Made by a program: the position numbers and the translations under genes. Shown here in pieces: positions 1 to 7,228 of a DNA stretch of 15,583 bases (within the stretch, counting starts at the first letter, position 1; each line of letters opens with the position of its first letter). The DNA is from Thermoplasmata archaeon (GTDB taxonomy: Archaea; Thermoplasmatota; Thermoplasmata; Thermoplasmatales; Thermoplasmataceae): positions 1 through 15,583 of the forward strand of contig JAJYPW010000006.1 of assembly GCA_021795055.1 (NCBI GenBank), in the 5' to 3' direction. The notes below the pieces were generated by a model. It was given only the letters and a program-made list of their open reading frames with translations, was not told the origin of the DNA and did no database searches.

Positions 1-57
1 CAACCGCCTGGTTACTGGGTTGCCGTTTAAGTGACCATATCTGGCAACGCATTAGTC
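1..57. other. Left-edge non-coding stretch with an inverted repeat
   Basis: This short piece lies beyond the 3' end of the acyl-CoA synthetase gene. It holds an inverted repeat, GTTGCC at 19-24 and GGCAAC at 43-48, separated by 18 bases. This could fold at the 3' end of the minus-strand transcript, but no T run follows it, so I do not call it a terminator. No coding sequence can be supported. Confidence 0.3.
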
Positions 58-1659
58 CTATGAGGAAATCTTTTCTCTCAGCGCCTTTTTATCGATTTTT
101 CCAGTGCTGGTTTTTTCGAAGGTCTCGATGTAATGGAATTCGTCAGGAATCCAGAACTTGGCTATCCTCCCGGAATTGACGTACTCCATCAGGTGGGCTT
201 TCATCTTTTCCCGGTCTATTTCCTTCAGCCCGGATATGAATGCAATCGGCCTCTCCCCCCACTTCTCGTCCTTCTTCCCTATGACTGCCACTTCTGCAAC
301 TCCTGGAAATGTACTGATGGCGTCCTCGAGTATGATGGTGGGAATGAATTCGCCGCCCGATTTTACTGCGTCCTTTTCCCTGTCAACCAGTGATATGTAA
401 CCGTACCGGTTCATTACGGCGAGGTCACCGGTGTGCATCCAGCCTCCCTTCCAGAGTTTTTTTGTCCCCTCTTCATCGTTTACGTATTCGCTGGTCAGCC
501 ATGGTGCCCGCACTACTATCTCCCCTATCGTCTTGGAATCTCTGGGAACCTCCTTGCCGTCCTCCCCTATTATCCTCATTTCCACCAGCGGCACAGGAAC
601 CGACGAAAAGGCTGTCATCCTCTCCTTTGCGGTTTCGTCCAGTGGCATTACAGAATGGTTGATGTTGCCGTATGAGAGGACTGGCGCAGTTTCGGACATC
701 CCGTACCCGGAAACCAGTTTCAGCCCGGCTGCCTTGGCCCTGTTCGCAAGGCCCTCCGGTATCGCTCCACCGCCGATGGTTATCCTTATGCCAAGGCTCT
801 TCAGCGCAGCCGCCCCTTCCGGGTTTGAGAGCAGCAGGTACAGGATTGACGGCACCATCAGGGTGACAGAAACCTTCTCCTTGAGCATTATCTTCGGTAT
901 CTCCTTGAAATCGTATCTGCCCGGAAGCACGTACTTTATTCCGCGGAAAAGTGCAAAATACGGAACTCCCCACGAATGGACGTGAAACATTGGAACCAGA
1001 GGCATCATTACGTCGCTGGACTTCACGTTTGACGGCATGTCGGCCAGTACGCTGGAAAGAACCAGTGTGTGGAGCATGACCTGCCTGTTCGTGAATTTTA
1101 CCCCCTTGGGCAGGCCGGTTGTTCCCGACGTGTAAAATGTCGTCACCACGTCATCCTCCTTCATCTCGGGCAGTTCGGCTTCTGCGCCAGCCTTAATCAT
1201 TTCCTCGGCGACCAGGGCTCCGTCCAGCATGGCAGAGGGCTTCTCCTGATCGCTCGTGACTATCCATTTCGTGACAAAGTCGAATAGCGCGGTCTTGTCG
1301 CTGATCATGGGTACGAACTCATCCCGGAGGATGACAAACCTGTCGTCTGCATGCCTCATCGTATAGAAAATGAGTTCTGGAGAATATCTAATATTGACGG
1401 TATGCAGGATTCCGCCTGCCATGGGTACCGCATAATAAGCTATGAGGTATGTGAGGCTGTCCCAGTCCAGTACAGCAACCTTTTCGCCTTTTTTCAGTCC
1501 TGCTGCGACCAGCGACCTGGCAAACCTGTATACCCTTTCCCTGAATTCCGAGAAGGTGATGCTACCTTCCCCCCTGTATGATATAACCTGTTCCGGGTTG
1601 TTGTTGACGCTGGTGAGCAGAATCTTGTCCAGTGTCAGTTCATATCGATAGTTTTCCAT
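58..1659 (-). CDS. Medium/long-chain acyl-CoA synthetase (AMP-forming, AlkK/FadD-like)
   Basis: It activates a carboxylic acid, probably a medium or long fatty acid, to its acyl-CoA through an acyl-adenylate in the cytoplasm. The 533 residues match the usual length of AlkK-like ligases. Visible adenylation motifs are the Thr/Ser/Gly-rich P-loop YTSGTTGLPKGV (176-187), MFHVHSWGVPY (224-234), YGMSET (319-324), HTGD (409-412), DREKD (426-430) and KSGGEF (433-438). The C-terminal catalytic lysine is K521 in TSTGKIDK. All key residues are present, so the enzyme should be active. The ATG at 1659 fits the family N-terminus and has an AT-rich TATA-like box about 25 bases upstream. The gene stands alone, with long non-coding DNA upstream. 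The chain-length preference cannot be read from sequence. It would feed the SCP2/dehydrogenase-hydratase genes at 9387-11720. Confidence 0.93.
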   Translation of the reverse strand: MENYRYELTLDKILLTSVNNNPEQVISYRGEGSITFSEFRERVYRFARSLVAAGLKKGEKVAVLDWDSLTYLIAYYAVPMAGGILHTVNIRYSPELIFYTMRHADDRFVILRDEFVPMISDKTALFDFVTKWIVTSDQEKPSAMLDGALVAEEMIKAGAEAELPEMKEDDVVTTFYTSGTTGLPKGVKFTNRQVMLHTLVLSSVLADMPSNVKSSDVMMPLVPMFHVHSWGVPYFALFRGIKYVLPGRYDFKEIPKIMLKEKVSVTLMVPSILYLLLSNPEGAAALKSLGIRITIGGGAIPEGLANRAKAAGLKLVSGYGMSETAPVLSYGNINHSVMPLDETAKERMTAFSSVPVPLVEMRIIGEDGKEVPRDSKTIGEIVVRAPWLTSEYVNDEEGTKKLWKGGWMHTGDLAVMNRYGYISLVDREKDAVKSGGEFIPTIILEDAISTFPGVAEVAVIGKKDEKWGERPIAFISGLKEIDREKMKAHLMEYVNSGRIAKFWIPDEFHYIETFEKTSTGKIDKKALREKISS

Positions 1660-1678
1660 GAAAGAGTAGCTGACTGAA

Positions 1679-1690
1679 ATTATATTATTC
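1679..1690 (-). promoter_or_regulatory. TATA-like box of the acyl-CoA synthetase gene
   Basis: On the minus strand the sequence reads AATAATATAATT, centred about 25 bases before the ATG at 1659. That spacing puts the predicted transcription start at or next to the start codon, as in leaderless archaeal mRNAs. No Shine-Dalgarno sequence is visible between box and ATG. Confidence 0.5.
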
Positions 1691-2031
1691 TTTCTACGTT
1701 TCTACAAATTTACGTGGAAGTTGCCTGAACGTGCATATGCATCTTAAGGAGGCCTGTATGCCGTCGTTGAAACAGCCCCTGACGTTGCCCTGATCGGGCA
1801 TAGGCCGGGTTGCTCTTCCACTCCGGCAATAATTCGTGATGCCTTGTTCGGATCTCCCTCCAGCGGCATCAGATGGCGCCGTGACCATAGAAGGAAAGCC
1901 GGGTCCGGAACCCTACCGCTATACACTACATCGGCGTTGTCCCTTATCCGTGCCGAATTGCCCGAAAGCTGGCAACCTGGCCTGGAAACATCAGCGATCC
2001 GACGGTTTTCTATGAAATTATTTCCGCACCA
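1691..2031. other. Gene-free stretch, possibly decayed coding DNA
   Basis: No gene is supported here. Several frames are open for more than 60 codons, but none has a good start, and the products are rich in Arg, Pro and Ser as in shadow frames. One plus-strand frame (1839-2015) contains HRRCPLSVPNC, which resembles the C-terminal cysteine motif (HPRCP, then Cys) of oligopeptide ABC-transporter ATPases. This may be a remnant or chance. Another plus frame ends in the TGA at 2060-2062, overlapping the SDR start, but has only a TTG start and no recognisable product. Confidence 0.3.
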
Positions 2032-2039
2032 TTTTAAAC
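2032..2039 (+). promoter_or_regulatory. TATA box of the SDR gene
   Basis: TTTTAAAC is centred about 24 bases before the ATG at 2059, preceded by purine/C-rich CCGCACCA. No Shine-Dalgarno sequence lies between box and start, so a leaderless transcript is likely. Confidence 0.6.
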
Positions 2040-2058
2040 GGGCTATGCATGGTTTAGT

Positions 2059-2793
2059 ATGACTGATAGATGGGTCCTGGTAACAGGAGGCAGCAGGGGA
2101 ATAGGAAAAGAGATCGCTCTTGAGTGTTCTAGAAGAGGGTACGACGTTGTCCTGACTTACAACAGCGGGAAAGAGGAAGCTGAAAATACCAGGCAATCCA
2201 TCGTTTCCCTGGGCAGGAGGTGCGAGGTTTTCCAGATGGATGCCGCGGATCGTCAGAGTTACAGGAGGTTCATCACAAAATACCTTTCTTCCGGCATCAT
2301 GGTCGACGGGATAGTCAACAACGCAGGAGTCTACCGCGGAGAAACCCTTGCGGATGCGACCGACGAGATCTGGGACGAGGTGATTGCAGTGAACCTCACA
2401 ACGCCCTTCAGGATAATAAGGGATCTGCGGTCAAATGTGAACGAGGGCGGTTCGATAGTGAACATATCATCGGTTTACGGAATCAGGAGCGATCCATGGG
2501 GGTACGCATACCAGGCTTCCAAGTCCGGCCTGATCCACCTTACCAGGGCTCTAGCCAAGGAATTCGCCCCAAAGATAAGGGTAAACTGCGTTGCACCGGG
2601 GTTCATCCGGACAGACATGAACTCGGATGGCTGGAGCGACGAGAAGTTCAAATCCCATGTGATCAAGAATACTCCGCTTAAACGATGGGGAGAAGCGGCG
2701 GACATAGCCCCCGTGGTATGTTTCTTGCTTTCCGGGGACAGCAGATTCATCACCGGGGCGACAATTTCAGTTGATGGGGGAATAGGGCTCTAG
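2059..2793 (+). CDS. Short-chain dehydrogenase/reductase (FabG-like SDR)
   Basis: This is a cytosolic NAD(P)-dependent oxidoreductase of the classical SDR family; its 244 residues are the standard length. It has the cofactor motif TGGSRGIG (9-16), NNAG (87-90), the active-site Asn in VNLT (N111), the catalytic Ser in NISS (137-138), and the Tyr-xxx-Lys pair Y151/K155 in YQASK. It also has VAPGFIRTDM (178-187) and the C-terminal DGG. All four tetrad positions are present, so it should be active. The closest well-known relatives are 3-oxoacyl-ACP reductases, but archaea of this type lack a bacterial fatty-acid synthase; the substrate could be a sugar, alcohol or acyl thioester and is not determined. 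The stop codon overlaps the convergent zinc-ribbon gene by 4 bases. Confidence 0.9.
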   Translation: MTDRWVLVTGGSRGIGKEIALECSRRGYDVVLTYNSGKEEAENTRQSIVSLGRRCEVFQMDAADRQSYRRFITKYLSSGIMVDGIVNNAGVYRGETLADATDEIWDEVIAVNLTTPFRIIRDLRSNVNEGGSIVNISSVYGIRSDPWGYAYQASKSGLIHLTRALAKEFAPKIRVNCVAPGFIRTDMNSDGWSDEKFKSHVIKNTPLKRWGEAADIAPVVCFLLSGDSRFITGATISVDGGIGL

Positions 2794-2966
2794 TCTCCAC
2801 TTTTGCTGTCCTGCTGTTCTTCCCTGTATTTCTGATAATTTTCATCGTCCATCTCTATGACGAAGCTGCCAACATAACCGCAGTTAGAGCATCTGTATTG
2901 CCCGGTAAGAAAAGACCAGCTTCCGGTAACCCCGTCAGTCCTGCATTCCGGACATATCAGGTGCAT
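2790..2966 (-). CDS. Small zinc-ribbon protein, 58 residues
   Basis: This short open frame has two CxxC knuckles, CPEC (5-8) and CSNC (26-29), 17 residues apart, with aromatic and glycine residues between them (GSWSFLTGQYRC). This is a classical four-Cys zinc ribbon. The last 20 residues are charged and probably helical (MDDENYQKYREEQQ). The ATG at 2966 is preceded by GAGGTG and, about 25 bases upstream, by a TATA-like TTAATA, so it has its own expression signals. The 3' end overlaps the SDR stop by 4 bases (convergent). Such small zinc ribbons are common in archaea and usually of unknown function; nucleic-acid or protein binding is plausible but not shown. It is easy to miss because of its size. 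Confidence 0.72.
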   Translation of the reverse strand: MHLICPECRTDGVTGSWSFLTGQYRCSNCGYVGSFVIEMDDENYQKYREEQQDSKSGD

Positions 2967-2988
2967 GACACCTCTACTTCCTGACCGG

Positions 2989-2994
2989 TATTAA
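2989..2994 (-). promoter_or_regulatory. TATA-like box of the zinc-ribbon gene
   Basis: TTAATA on the minus strand is centred about 25 bases upstream of the ATG at 2966. A purine-rich GAGGTG sits two bases before the start, so translation could be leaderless or use this weakly spaced site. Confidence 0.4.
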
Positions 2995-3010
2995 CTGTTA
3001 TGGAGCCGGG

Positions 3011-4192
3011 TCACGATTTGGAGACTATCTTTATGATATCGCCGTTTGAAAGCGGGTGATCCTTCCCCAGGGTTCTTTTGGTTTTTCCGTCGATTGCCCT
3101 GATGAAGTTTTCCCCTATATCCGTATGAATGCGGAATGCCAGATCAAGAGCGGTGTCTCCCTCCCTCATCAGGAATGCGTCAGGAAGAAGCCTGCCCTGC
3201 CTGTCCTCCCAGGTGGACTCGTCGTAAACGGGAAACACCACAATTCTCTTCAGCTTGCTGAAAACGGTTATTTCGAGGGCTTTTCTAACCCCGGTATAGA
3301 ATTTTCTCGAAGTCGTTTCCTGCAGTTTGAGCAGAGCTGATCTCTGCTGATCCGTGGCCATTTCGGAGATGTCGAACGGGGGTTCCTCGTTCCTCAGTAT
3401 GCCGGCCTCTCTCGCCTTCATCAGGATAAGCTCGGTTTCCCCGCTGGTCAGGTAGAGATCGTTCCTGAGCGAGACTGTCTTCTCAGCCTGCCTTTCGTCC
3501 AGAAGATCCATCTTGTTCCCAAGATAAATGCCGGGTTTTGTCCTCTCAAGAATGAGGGAAGCAAGATCACTGAAATCGGATTCGCCCCATATGGAAAGCT
3601 GGGAAGGGAAGACGCCGGAGGCAAGTATTTCCGATGTCTCATGCTCTGTCAGCCTGAGTTGCGACAGTTTTGTCTGCAGCGATTTTCCGGGCCGATCCCC
3701 GCTGCTGTCGGCCTTCTTCGCAAATCTCTCCCAGTCCCTGGAAATGAAGGAGGACAACCACTTCCTCAACTCGTTCCTGACCATGTCGATCTCTTCCGCT
3801 ATGCCGGGTTCCGGTACCGGGAGTGGATTCCCCATCATGTCTGTTCTCCCGGAGGCGTCAAAAAGCTGGATGATTGCATCGGAGTCCCTGACGCTCTCCA
3901 GGAACTGGTTCCCCATCCCCTTTCCCTCCGAAGCCCCCTCTATCAGGCCGGGTACGTCAACTATCTGAACCGGGATATACCTTGTTCCGTTCAGACAGTA
4001 CCCGTCAGCCGGGTTGCATTTCCTCCCCTTGTCATTATCCGGACATGGAAACCTGATAAAAGCTGTCCCCATGTTAGGTTTAACGGTTGTGAATGGGTAG
4101 TTGCCTATCTCCGCATTGTGCTTTGTCAGCGCCGAGAATATCGTACTCTTTCCGACGTTCGGTTTTCCTATAAGTCCAACCTTGAAGCTCAT
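3011..4192 (-). CDS. OBG/YchF-family GTPase with C-terminal TGS domain
   Basis: This is a cytosolic P-loop GTPase of the OBG-like (YchF, COG0012) group, which associates with ribosomes. Motifs are G1 GKPNVGKST (9-17), a switch-I segment YPFTTVKPN (32-40), G3 DVPGL (79-83) and G4 NKMD (226-229). The C-terminal TGS domain (about 315-391) contains REGDTALDLAFRIHTDIG and ends in GDIIKIV. Bacterial and eukaryotic YchF/OLA1 carry NxxE at G4 and prefer ATP; the NKxD here predicts ordinary GTP specificity. The 393 residues are normal for archaeal members. Three cysteines (C50, C59, C66) lie in a loop between switch I and G3. It is the last gene of the egsA-UPF0179-GTPase unit, 15 bases after the UPF0179 stop, with no clear Shine-Dalgarno, so coupled translation is likely. 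Confidence 0.9.
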   Translation of the reverse strand: MSFKVGLIGKPNVGKSTIFSALTKHNAEIGNYPFTTVKPNMGTAFIRFPCPDNDKGRKCNPADGYCLNGTRYIPVQIVDVPGLIEGASEGKGMGNQFLESVRDSDAIIQLFDASGRTDMMGNPLPVPEPGIAEEIDMVRNELRKWLSSFISRDWERFAKKADSSGDRPGKSLQTKLSQLRLTEHETSEILASGVFPSQLSIWGESDFSDLASLILERTKPGIYLGNKMDLLDERQAEKTVSLRNDLYLTSGETELILMKAREAGILRNEEPPFDISEMATDQQRSALLKLQETTSRKFYTGVRKALEITVFSKLKRIVVFPVYDESTWEDRQGRLLPDAFLMREGDTALDLAFRIHTDIGENFIRAIDGKTKRTLGKDHPLSNGDIIKIVSKS

Positions 4193-4207
4193 TTTGCCGT
4201 GCGGGAA

Positions 4208-4645
4208 TTACCTGTAACTTACTTTAAGCCGTCTCATGTCGAATCCTGCCGGGCATTCCAGCTTATCTTCAACCTTCTCGATCTTGGCCTTTATGCCCTC
4301 CCTCATAAAGAGGAGGTTGCAAGTCTCAAGGTTAGGACAGGCAAGCTCCCCGCATTTCATGGAGCTTGTGGTTATTGTTGAGCCTTCCTGCACCGAAAGG
4401 TCGTACCGGGTGTTCAGGTGCTCTTCAACTTCCTCAACCTCTACCGCTACGGCCCTGTCGCCCAGAAATACCCCGCATGGATTGGTTTTTTCCCTGACCT
4501 TGGTCACCCTGTACTTTCTTCCAGGTTCAAGGCTGAAACAAACATTCTTGACTTTGCAGCCGGAGCACTCCTGCAGAGATCCGGCGAAAACAAACTCAAG
4601 TCCTTCCCTTGCTATCGATGTCCCTATGAATGAAACCTTTGGCAT
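4208..4645 (-). CDS. UPF0179 family protein (cysteine-rich, archaeal)
   Basis: The 145-residue protein matches the archaeal UPF0179 family, whose function is unknown. It has eight cysteines: a first cluster CSGC-x5-C (27, 30, 36), then C57, a second cluster at 98, 103 and 109 (KCGELACPNLETC), and a final CPAG (131). This arrangement suggests binding of zinc or an iron-sulfur cluster, but the sequence does not say which. No signal peptide or membrane segment is visible. The start ATG at 4645 has GAGG about 8 bases upstream (4653-4656), within the 14-base gap after egsA. It is the middle gene of a three-gene unit between a lipid-backbone enzyme and a ribosome-linked GTPase. It therefore may serve a general housekeeping role, which is inference from context only. 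Confidence 0.85.
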   Translation of the reverse strand: MPKVSFIGTSIAREGLEFVFAGSLQECSGCKVKNVCFSLEPGRKYRVTKVREKTNPCGVFLGDRAVAVEVEEVEEHLNTRYDLSVQEGSTITTSSMKCGELACPNLETCNLLFMREGIKAKIEKVEDKLECPAGFDMRRLKVSYR

Positions 4646-4659
4646 GATTATTCCTCAGT

Positions 4660-5718
4660 TCAGATGATCCCCGTGATTTCCAGGGCCCTCTCGGCCGCAC
4701 TGTGGCTGAGATCCGACTCCCCCAGGATTGTATATCGTTCCGGCCTTATACTGTGAGCTGTCGACAGCGCATGTATAACGTCCTCACTTGACAGCCCGTA
4801 GTCCGCGGCCCGTATTGAAATGTTGATCTGTTTAAAGACGGAGGCCAGTTTCTTCCAGTCCCCTCCGTGGAGGAACATGGTTGCAACTGTGCCCAGCGCG
4901 CATAGTTCTCCATGAATGGCGGTTCCCTTGCCGGTCATCTCTATTGCATGTGAGAACAGGTGCTCGCTTCCGCTTGCAGGCCTTGAAGACGATGCAATCG
5001 CCATGGCTGTGCCGGAAGCAAGGATCTGCTTTGTGACCAGCCACGCGGATTCTTCGACTCCTGGAAGGATCATGTGAGCCTTTTCCATCAGCTCGGTCGC
5101 GGCGTATTCAGCGAGCGTGGCCGCACTGCTGCTGACGTCTTCCCCCTTTATCCTGTTTGCCAGCTTCCAGTCCAGTACGGCAGTAACATTTGAGATCACG
5201 TCCGCAGCGCCGGCAGCCAGATATCGGTATGGGGCCTTGATCAGCACAGACGTGTCCGCGACGATTGCCACCGGCATCCGCGCATTTTCAGACAGAACAA
5301 GTGATCCCTTCTTTATGGAAGCCCTCGGGGATGCTATGCCATCATGGCTTGGCGAAGTTGGAACGCTTATGAATGGAACGTCGAGATCGAAGGCGCTCTT
5401 CTTTGTCAGATCTATCTTCGAACCTCCGCCCACCCCGATCATTATCCCTGGCTTAATCCCTCTAGCCTCTTCCTCGCATTTAACAAGGTTTTCATAGGTG
5501 GCGTCGCCTGTCTTGATCACCTGCGTTTCTATGCGGGCATCTTTCAGCATGGACTCCACCTCCCTGCCTGTCACGTCGTAAGTTATATTTCCGGTAATGA
5601 TCAGTACGCCCTTTCCCCTTGAATAAAGCGGCACGAGAGAAGGTATGTTGTGCAGAATTGAATGCCCTACAATGACATCCCTCGGGAATTGCATCACCTT
5701 GAATTTCTCGAATTCCAT
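4660..5718 (-). CDS. egsA: sn-Glycerol-1-phosphate dehydrogenase
   Basis: It reduces dihydroxyacetone phosphate to sn-glycerol-1-phosphate with NAD(P)H, making the backbone of archaeal ether lipids in the cytoplasm. The 352 residues are the family length. The nucleotide-binding part has GVGGGSKIDL (95-104) and SVPTSPSHDG (118-127). The zinc ligands expected from the family are D173 (AADVIS), H253 (GSEHLFSH) and H269 (AIHGE), and all are present. It is the first gene of a unit with the UPF0179 and GTPase genes. Upstream, a good TATA box lies about 61 bases before the ATG, so this mRNA probably has a leader of about 35 bases, unlike most genes here. This gene is a strong marker that the DNA is archaeal. 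Confidence 0.95.
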   Translation of the reverse strand: MEFEKFKVMQFPRDVIVGHSILHNIPSLVPLYSRGKGVLIITGNITYDVTGREVESMLKDARIETQVIKTGDATYENLVKCEEEARGIKPGIMIGVGGGSKIDLTKKSAFDLDVPFISVPTSPSHDGIASPRASIKKGSLVLSENARMPVAIVADTSVLIKAPYRYLAAGAADVISNVTAVLDWKLANRIKGEDVSSSAATLAEYAATELMEKAHMILPGVEESAWLVTKQILASGTAMAIASSSRPASGSEHLFSHAIEMTGKGTAIHGELCALGTVATMFLHGGDWKKLASVFKQINISIRAADYGLSSEDVIHALSTAHSIRPERYTILGESDLSHSAAERALEITGII

Positions 5719-5775
5719 CTGAATTACCAGCCTTTCATTGAATTGACAAGATTTGCAACCACTATATCCTGTGGC

Positions 5776-5782
5776 TATATAA
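5776..5782 (-). promoter_or_regulatory. TATA box upstream of egsA
   Basis: TTATATA on the minus strand lies in the 83-base gap between the ilvA stop and the egsA start, centred about 61 bases before the ATG. With transcription starting about 25 bases downstream, the leader would be about 35 bases. No strong Shine-Dalgarno is seen in it (only AAAGG about 13 bases before the ATG). Confidence 0.5.
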
Positions 5783-5801
5783 GGACATTAATGCGCCCCG
5801 A

Positions 5802-7085
5802 TCAGTTCCCCCTTTCCGGTCTTTCGGGATCATAGCCTTTCACACTGAATGAGAAACCAGTCTCGGAGACTTTCCTGAAAAGCCTCTCTGCGTGTTCCCT
5901 CCCCCTGACGTTTACAGTGAATACCACGGTCTGGAACCCGACGGGCGTTTCCTCATGCAGGTTGTCGACTTCTGCATGGTAGATGTTGCCCCCCGCCTCA
6001 GAAATGGCCTGGGCTATTCTGTAAAGAGTTCCGGGCCTGTCGGGTATGTTGAATTCTATCCTGACGAGCTGGCTTTCCCTCTCCATGGATTTGTAAATGA
6101 TCTTTGACAGGAGCAGGAGATTTGCGTTACCTCCCGACAGGACAAGCACCACGTTCTTGCCCTTCACATCGACCTTGTTTTCAACCAGGGCGGCGAGGGT
6201 GGATGCACCCGATGGCTCAACCAGAACCTTGTTTCGTTCCAGAAGACGGAACAGCGCGTATGCCATGCTTTCGTCAGATACTGTGACGACGTCGTCAACG
6301 TATTTCCTTGTGAGCTCAAACGTTAAATCGCCTGGCAGCCTGATCGCTATCCCGTCTGCAATGGTTTCGCCACGTACGCTTGCCGTAATCTTCCCCCTGG
6401 CAATGGATTCTTTCATTGAGTCGATCATGTCGGACTGGACGCCGATCACCTTTAATGCCCTCTTCCTCTCCTTCATGGCGAGCGCAATACCGGAAATGAG
6501 TCCGCCGCCGCCTACTGGAACTATCACGACATCTGTTTCTGGGAGATCAGACAGGATTTCGAGGCCGATAGTTCCCTGACCGGAGATGATCCACCTGTCG
6601 TTGAATCCCTCTATGAATACCCTGTTTTCCTCCTTCACAAGGTTAAGGGCATGATCTCTCGCCTCACTGTAGTCCTTCCCCTTCAGTATGACCTCTGCCC
6701 CATACCTAATGACTGCATTGATCTTCGCAGGAGTGGTGTTCTGCGGCATGACAATTTTCGTGCTGATATTCATGAGGGTTCCGGCGTAAGCAACGCCCTG
6801 TGCATGGTTTCCTGCGCTTACCGCTATGACTCCTTTTTTTCTTTCCTCGGGTGAAAGAGAGTCCATCTTGAAAAGCGCACCGCGTGCCTTGAAGGATCCT
6901 GTCTTCTGCAGGTTCTCCAGTTTCAGGTATATGTTGCAGCCAAACTGCTCGCTCAGCGTGGCAGAATAATCCAGGGGCGTCCTGTTTATCTTGCCTCTGA
7001 GGAACTGTGCGGCTTTTTCAATGTCCTCCAGTGTCGGAAGGAGGGTTTTCCCCATTGGTGGCAATTTATAGTAGATATAATTCAT
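5802..7085 (-). CDS. ilvA: Threonine ammonia-lyase (PLP) with C-terminal ACT domain
   Basis: It deaminates L-threonine to 2-oxobutanoate and ammonia, the entry to isoleucine synthesis or to threonine breakdown. The fold-type-II PLP core holds the Schiff-base lysine K66 in GSFKARGA (63-70), the cofactor phosphate-binding loop GGGG (192-195) and SGGN (317-320). An ACT domain (about 338-418, RIEFNIPDRPGTLYRIAQAI) follows; ACT domains in this family usually mediate allosteric control by amino acids. The 427-residue reading starts at 7085, but its first ten residues come from AT-rich, promoter-like DNA. Met11 at 7055 gives the usual family start (MGKTLLPTLEDIEKAA) and has a TATA-like box 22 bases upstream. 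I favour 7055 as the true start, giving 417 residues. TdcB-type catabolic relatives are the main alternative to a biosynthetic IlvA role. Confidence 0.9.
   Translation of the reverse strand: MNYIYYKLPPMGKTLLPTLEDIEKAAQFLRGKINRTPLDYSATLSEQFGCNIYLKLENLQKTGSFKARGALFKMDSLSPEERKKGVIAVSAGNHAQGVAYAGTLMNISTKIVMPQNTTPAKINAVIRYGAEVILKGKDYSEARDHALNLVKEENRVFIEGFNDRWIISGQGTIGLEILSDLPETDVVIVPVGGGGLISGIALAMKERKRALKVIGVQSDMIDSMKESIARGKITASVRGETIADGIAIRLPGDLTFELTRKYVDDVVTVSDESMAYALFRLLERNKVLVEPSGASTLAALVENKVDVKGKNVVLVLSGGNANLLLLSKIIYKSMERESQLVRIEFNIPDRPGTLYRIAQAISEAGGNIYHAEVDNLHEETPVGFQTVVFTVNVRGREHAERLFRKVSETGFSFSVKGYDPERPERGN
7075..7080 (-). promoter_or_regulatory. TATA-like box deciding the ilvA start
   Basis: TTATAT on the minus strand is centred about 22 bases upstream of the ATG at 7055 and lies inside the first codons of the longer reading from 7085. 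This favours a leaderless start at 7055. No comparable box is seen about 25 bases before 7085. Confidence 0.45.
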
Positions 7086-7198
7086 TTGCCTTGCGAAAAT
7101 GTTGCAGGGTTCCTGGTGCAGATTTATTGATCAATGATCTCTGCCGCGCATAGTGAATCTCGGGTAATCTGGGGAATCATGCGCTACTTTACCGTTAA

Positions 7199-7205
7199 CT
7201 ATAAG
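7199..7205 (+). promoter_or_regulatory. TATA box of the disulfide oxidoreductase gene
   Basis: CTATAAG within TTAACTATAAG is centred 27 bases before the ATG at 7229. No Shine-Dalgarno lies between them. It shares the 143-base divergent intergenic region with the ilvA promoter. Confidence 0.5.
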
Positions 7206-7228
7206 AAAGGTCCGGCAATGTTCAGTTT

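Noticed and set aside
473..973. Long antisense frames within the acyl-CoA synthetase gene
   Set aside because: They overlap strongly conserved adenylation motifs on the opposite or shifted frame and their products are low in recognisable structure.
1844..2062. A short plus frame whose TGA overlaps the SDR ATG, suggesting coupled translation
   Set aside because: It has only a TTG start, no Shine-Dalgarno and no recognisable product. The SDR gene has its own TATA box inside this frame, at the distance expected for a leaderless start.
1744..2196. A 150-codon minus-strand frame covering the gene-free stretch and the start of the SDR gene
   Set aside because: A third of it is antisense to the clear SDR coding sequence. 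The start lies inside the SDR gene and no family is recognisable.
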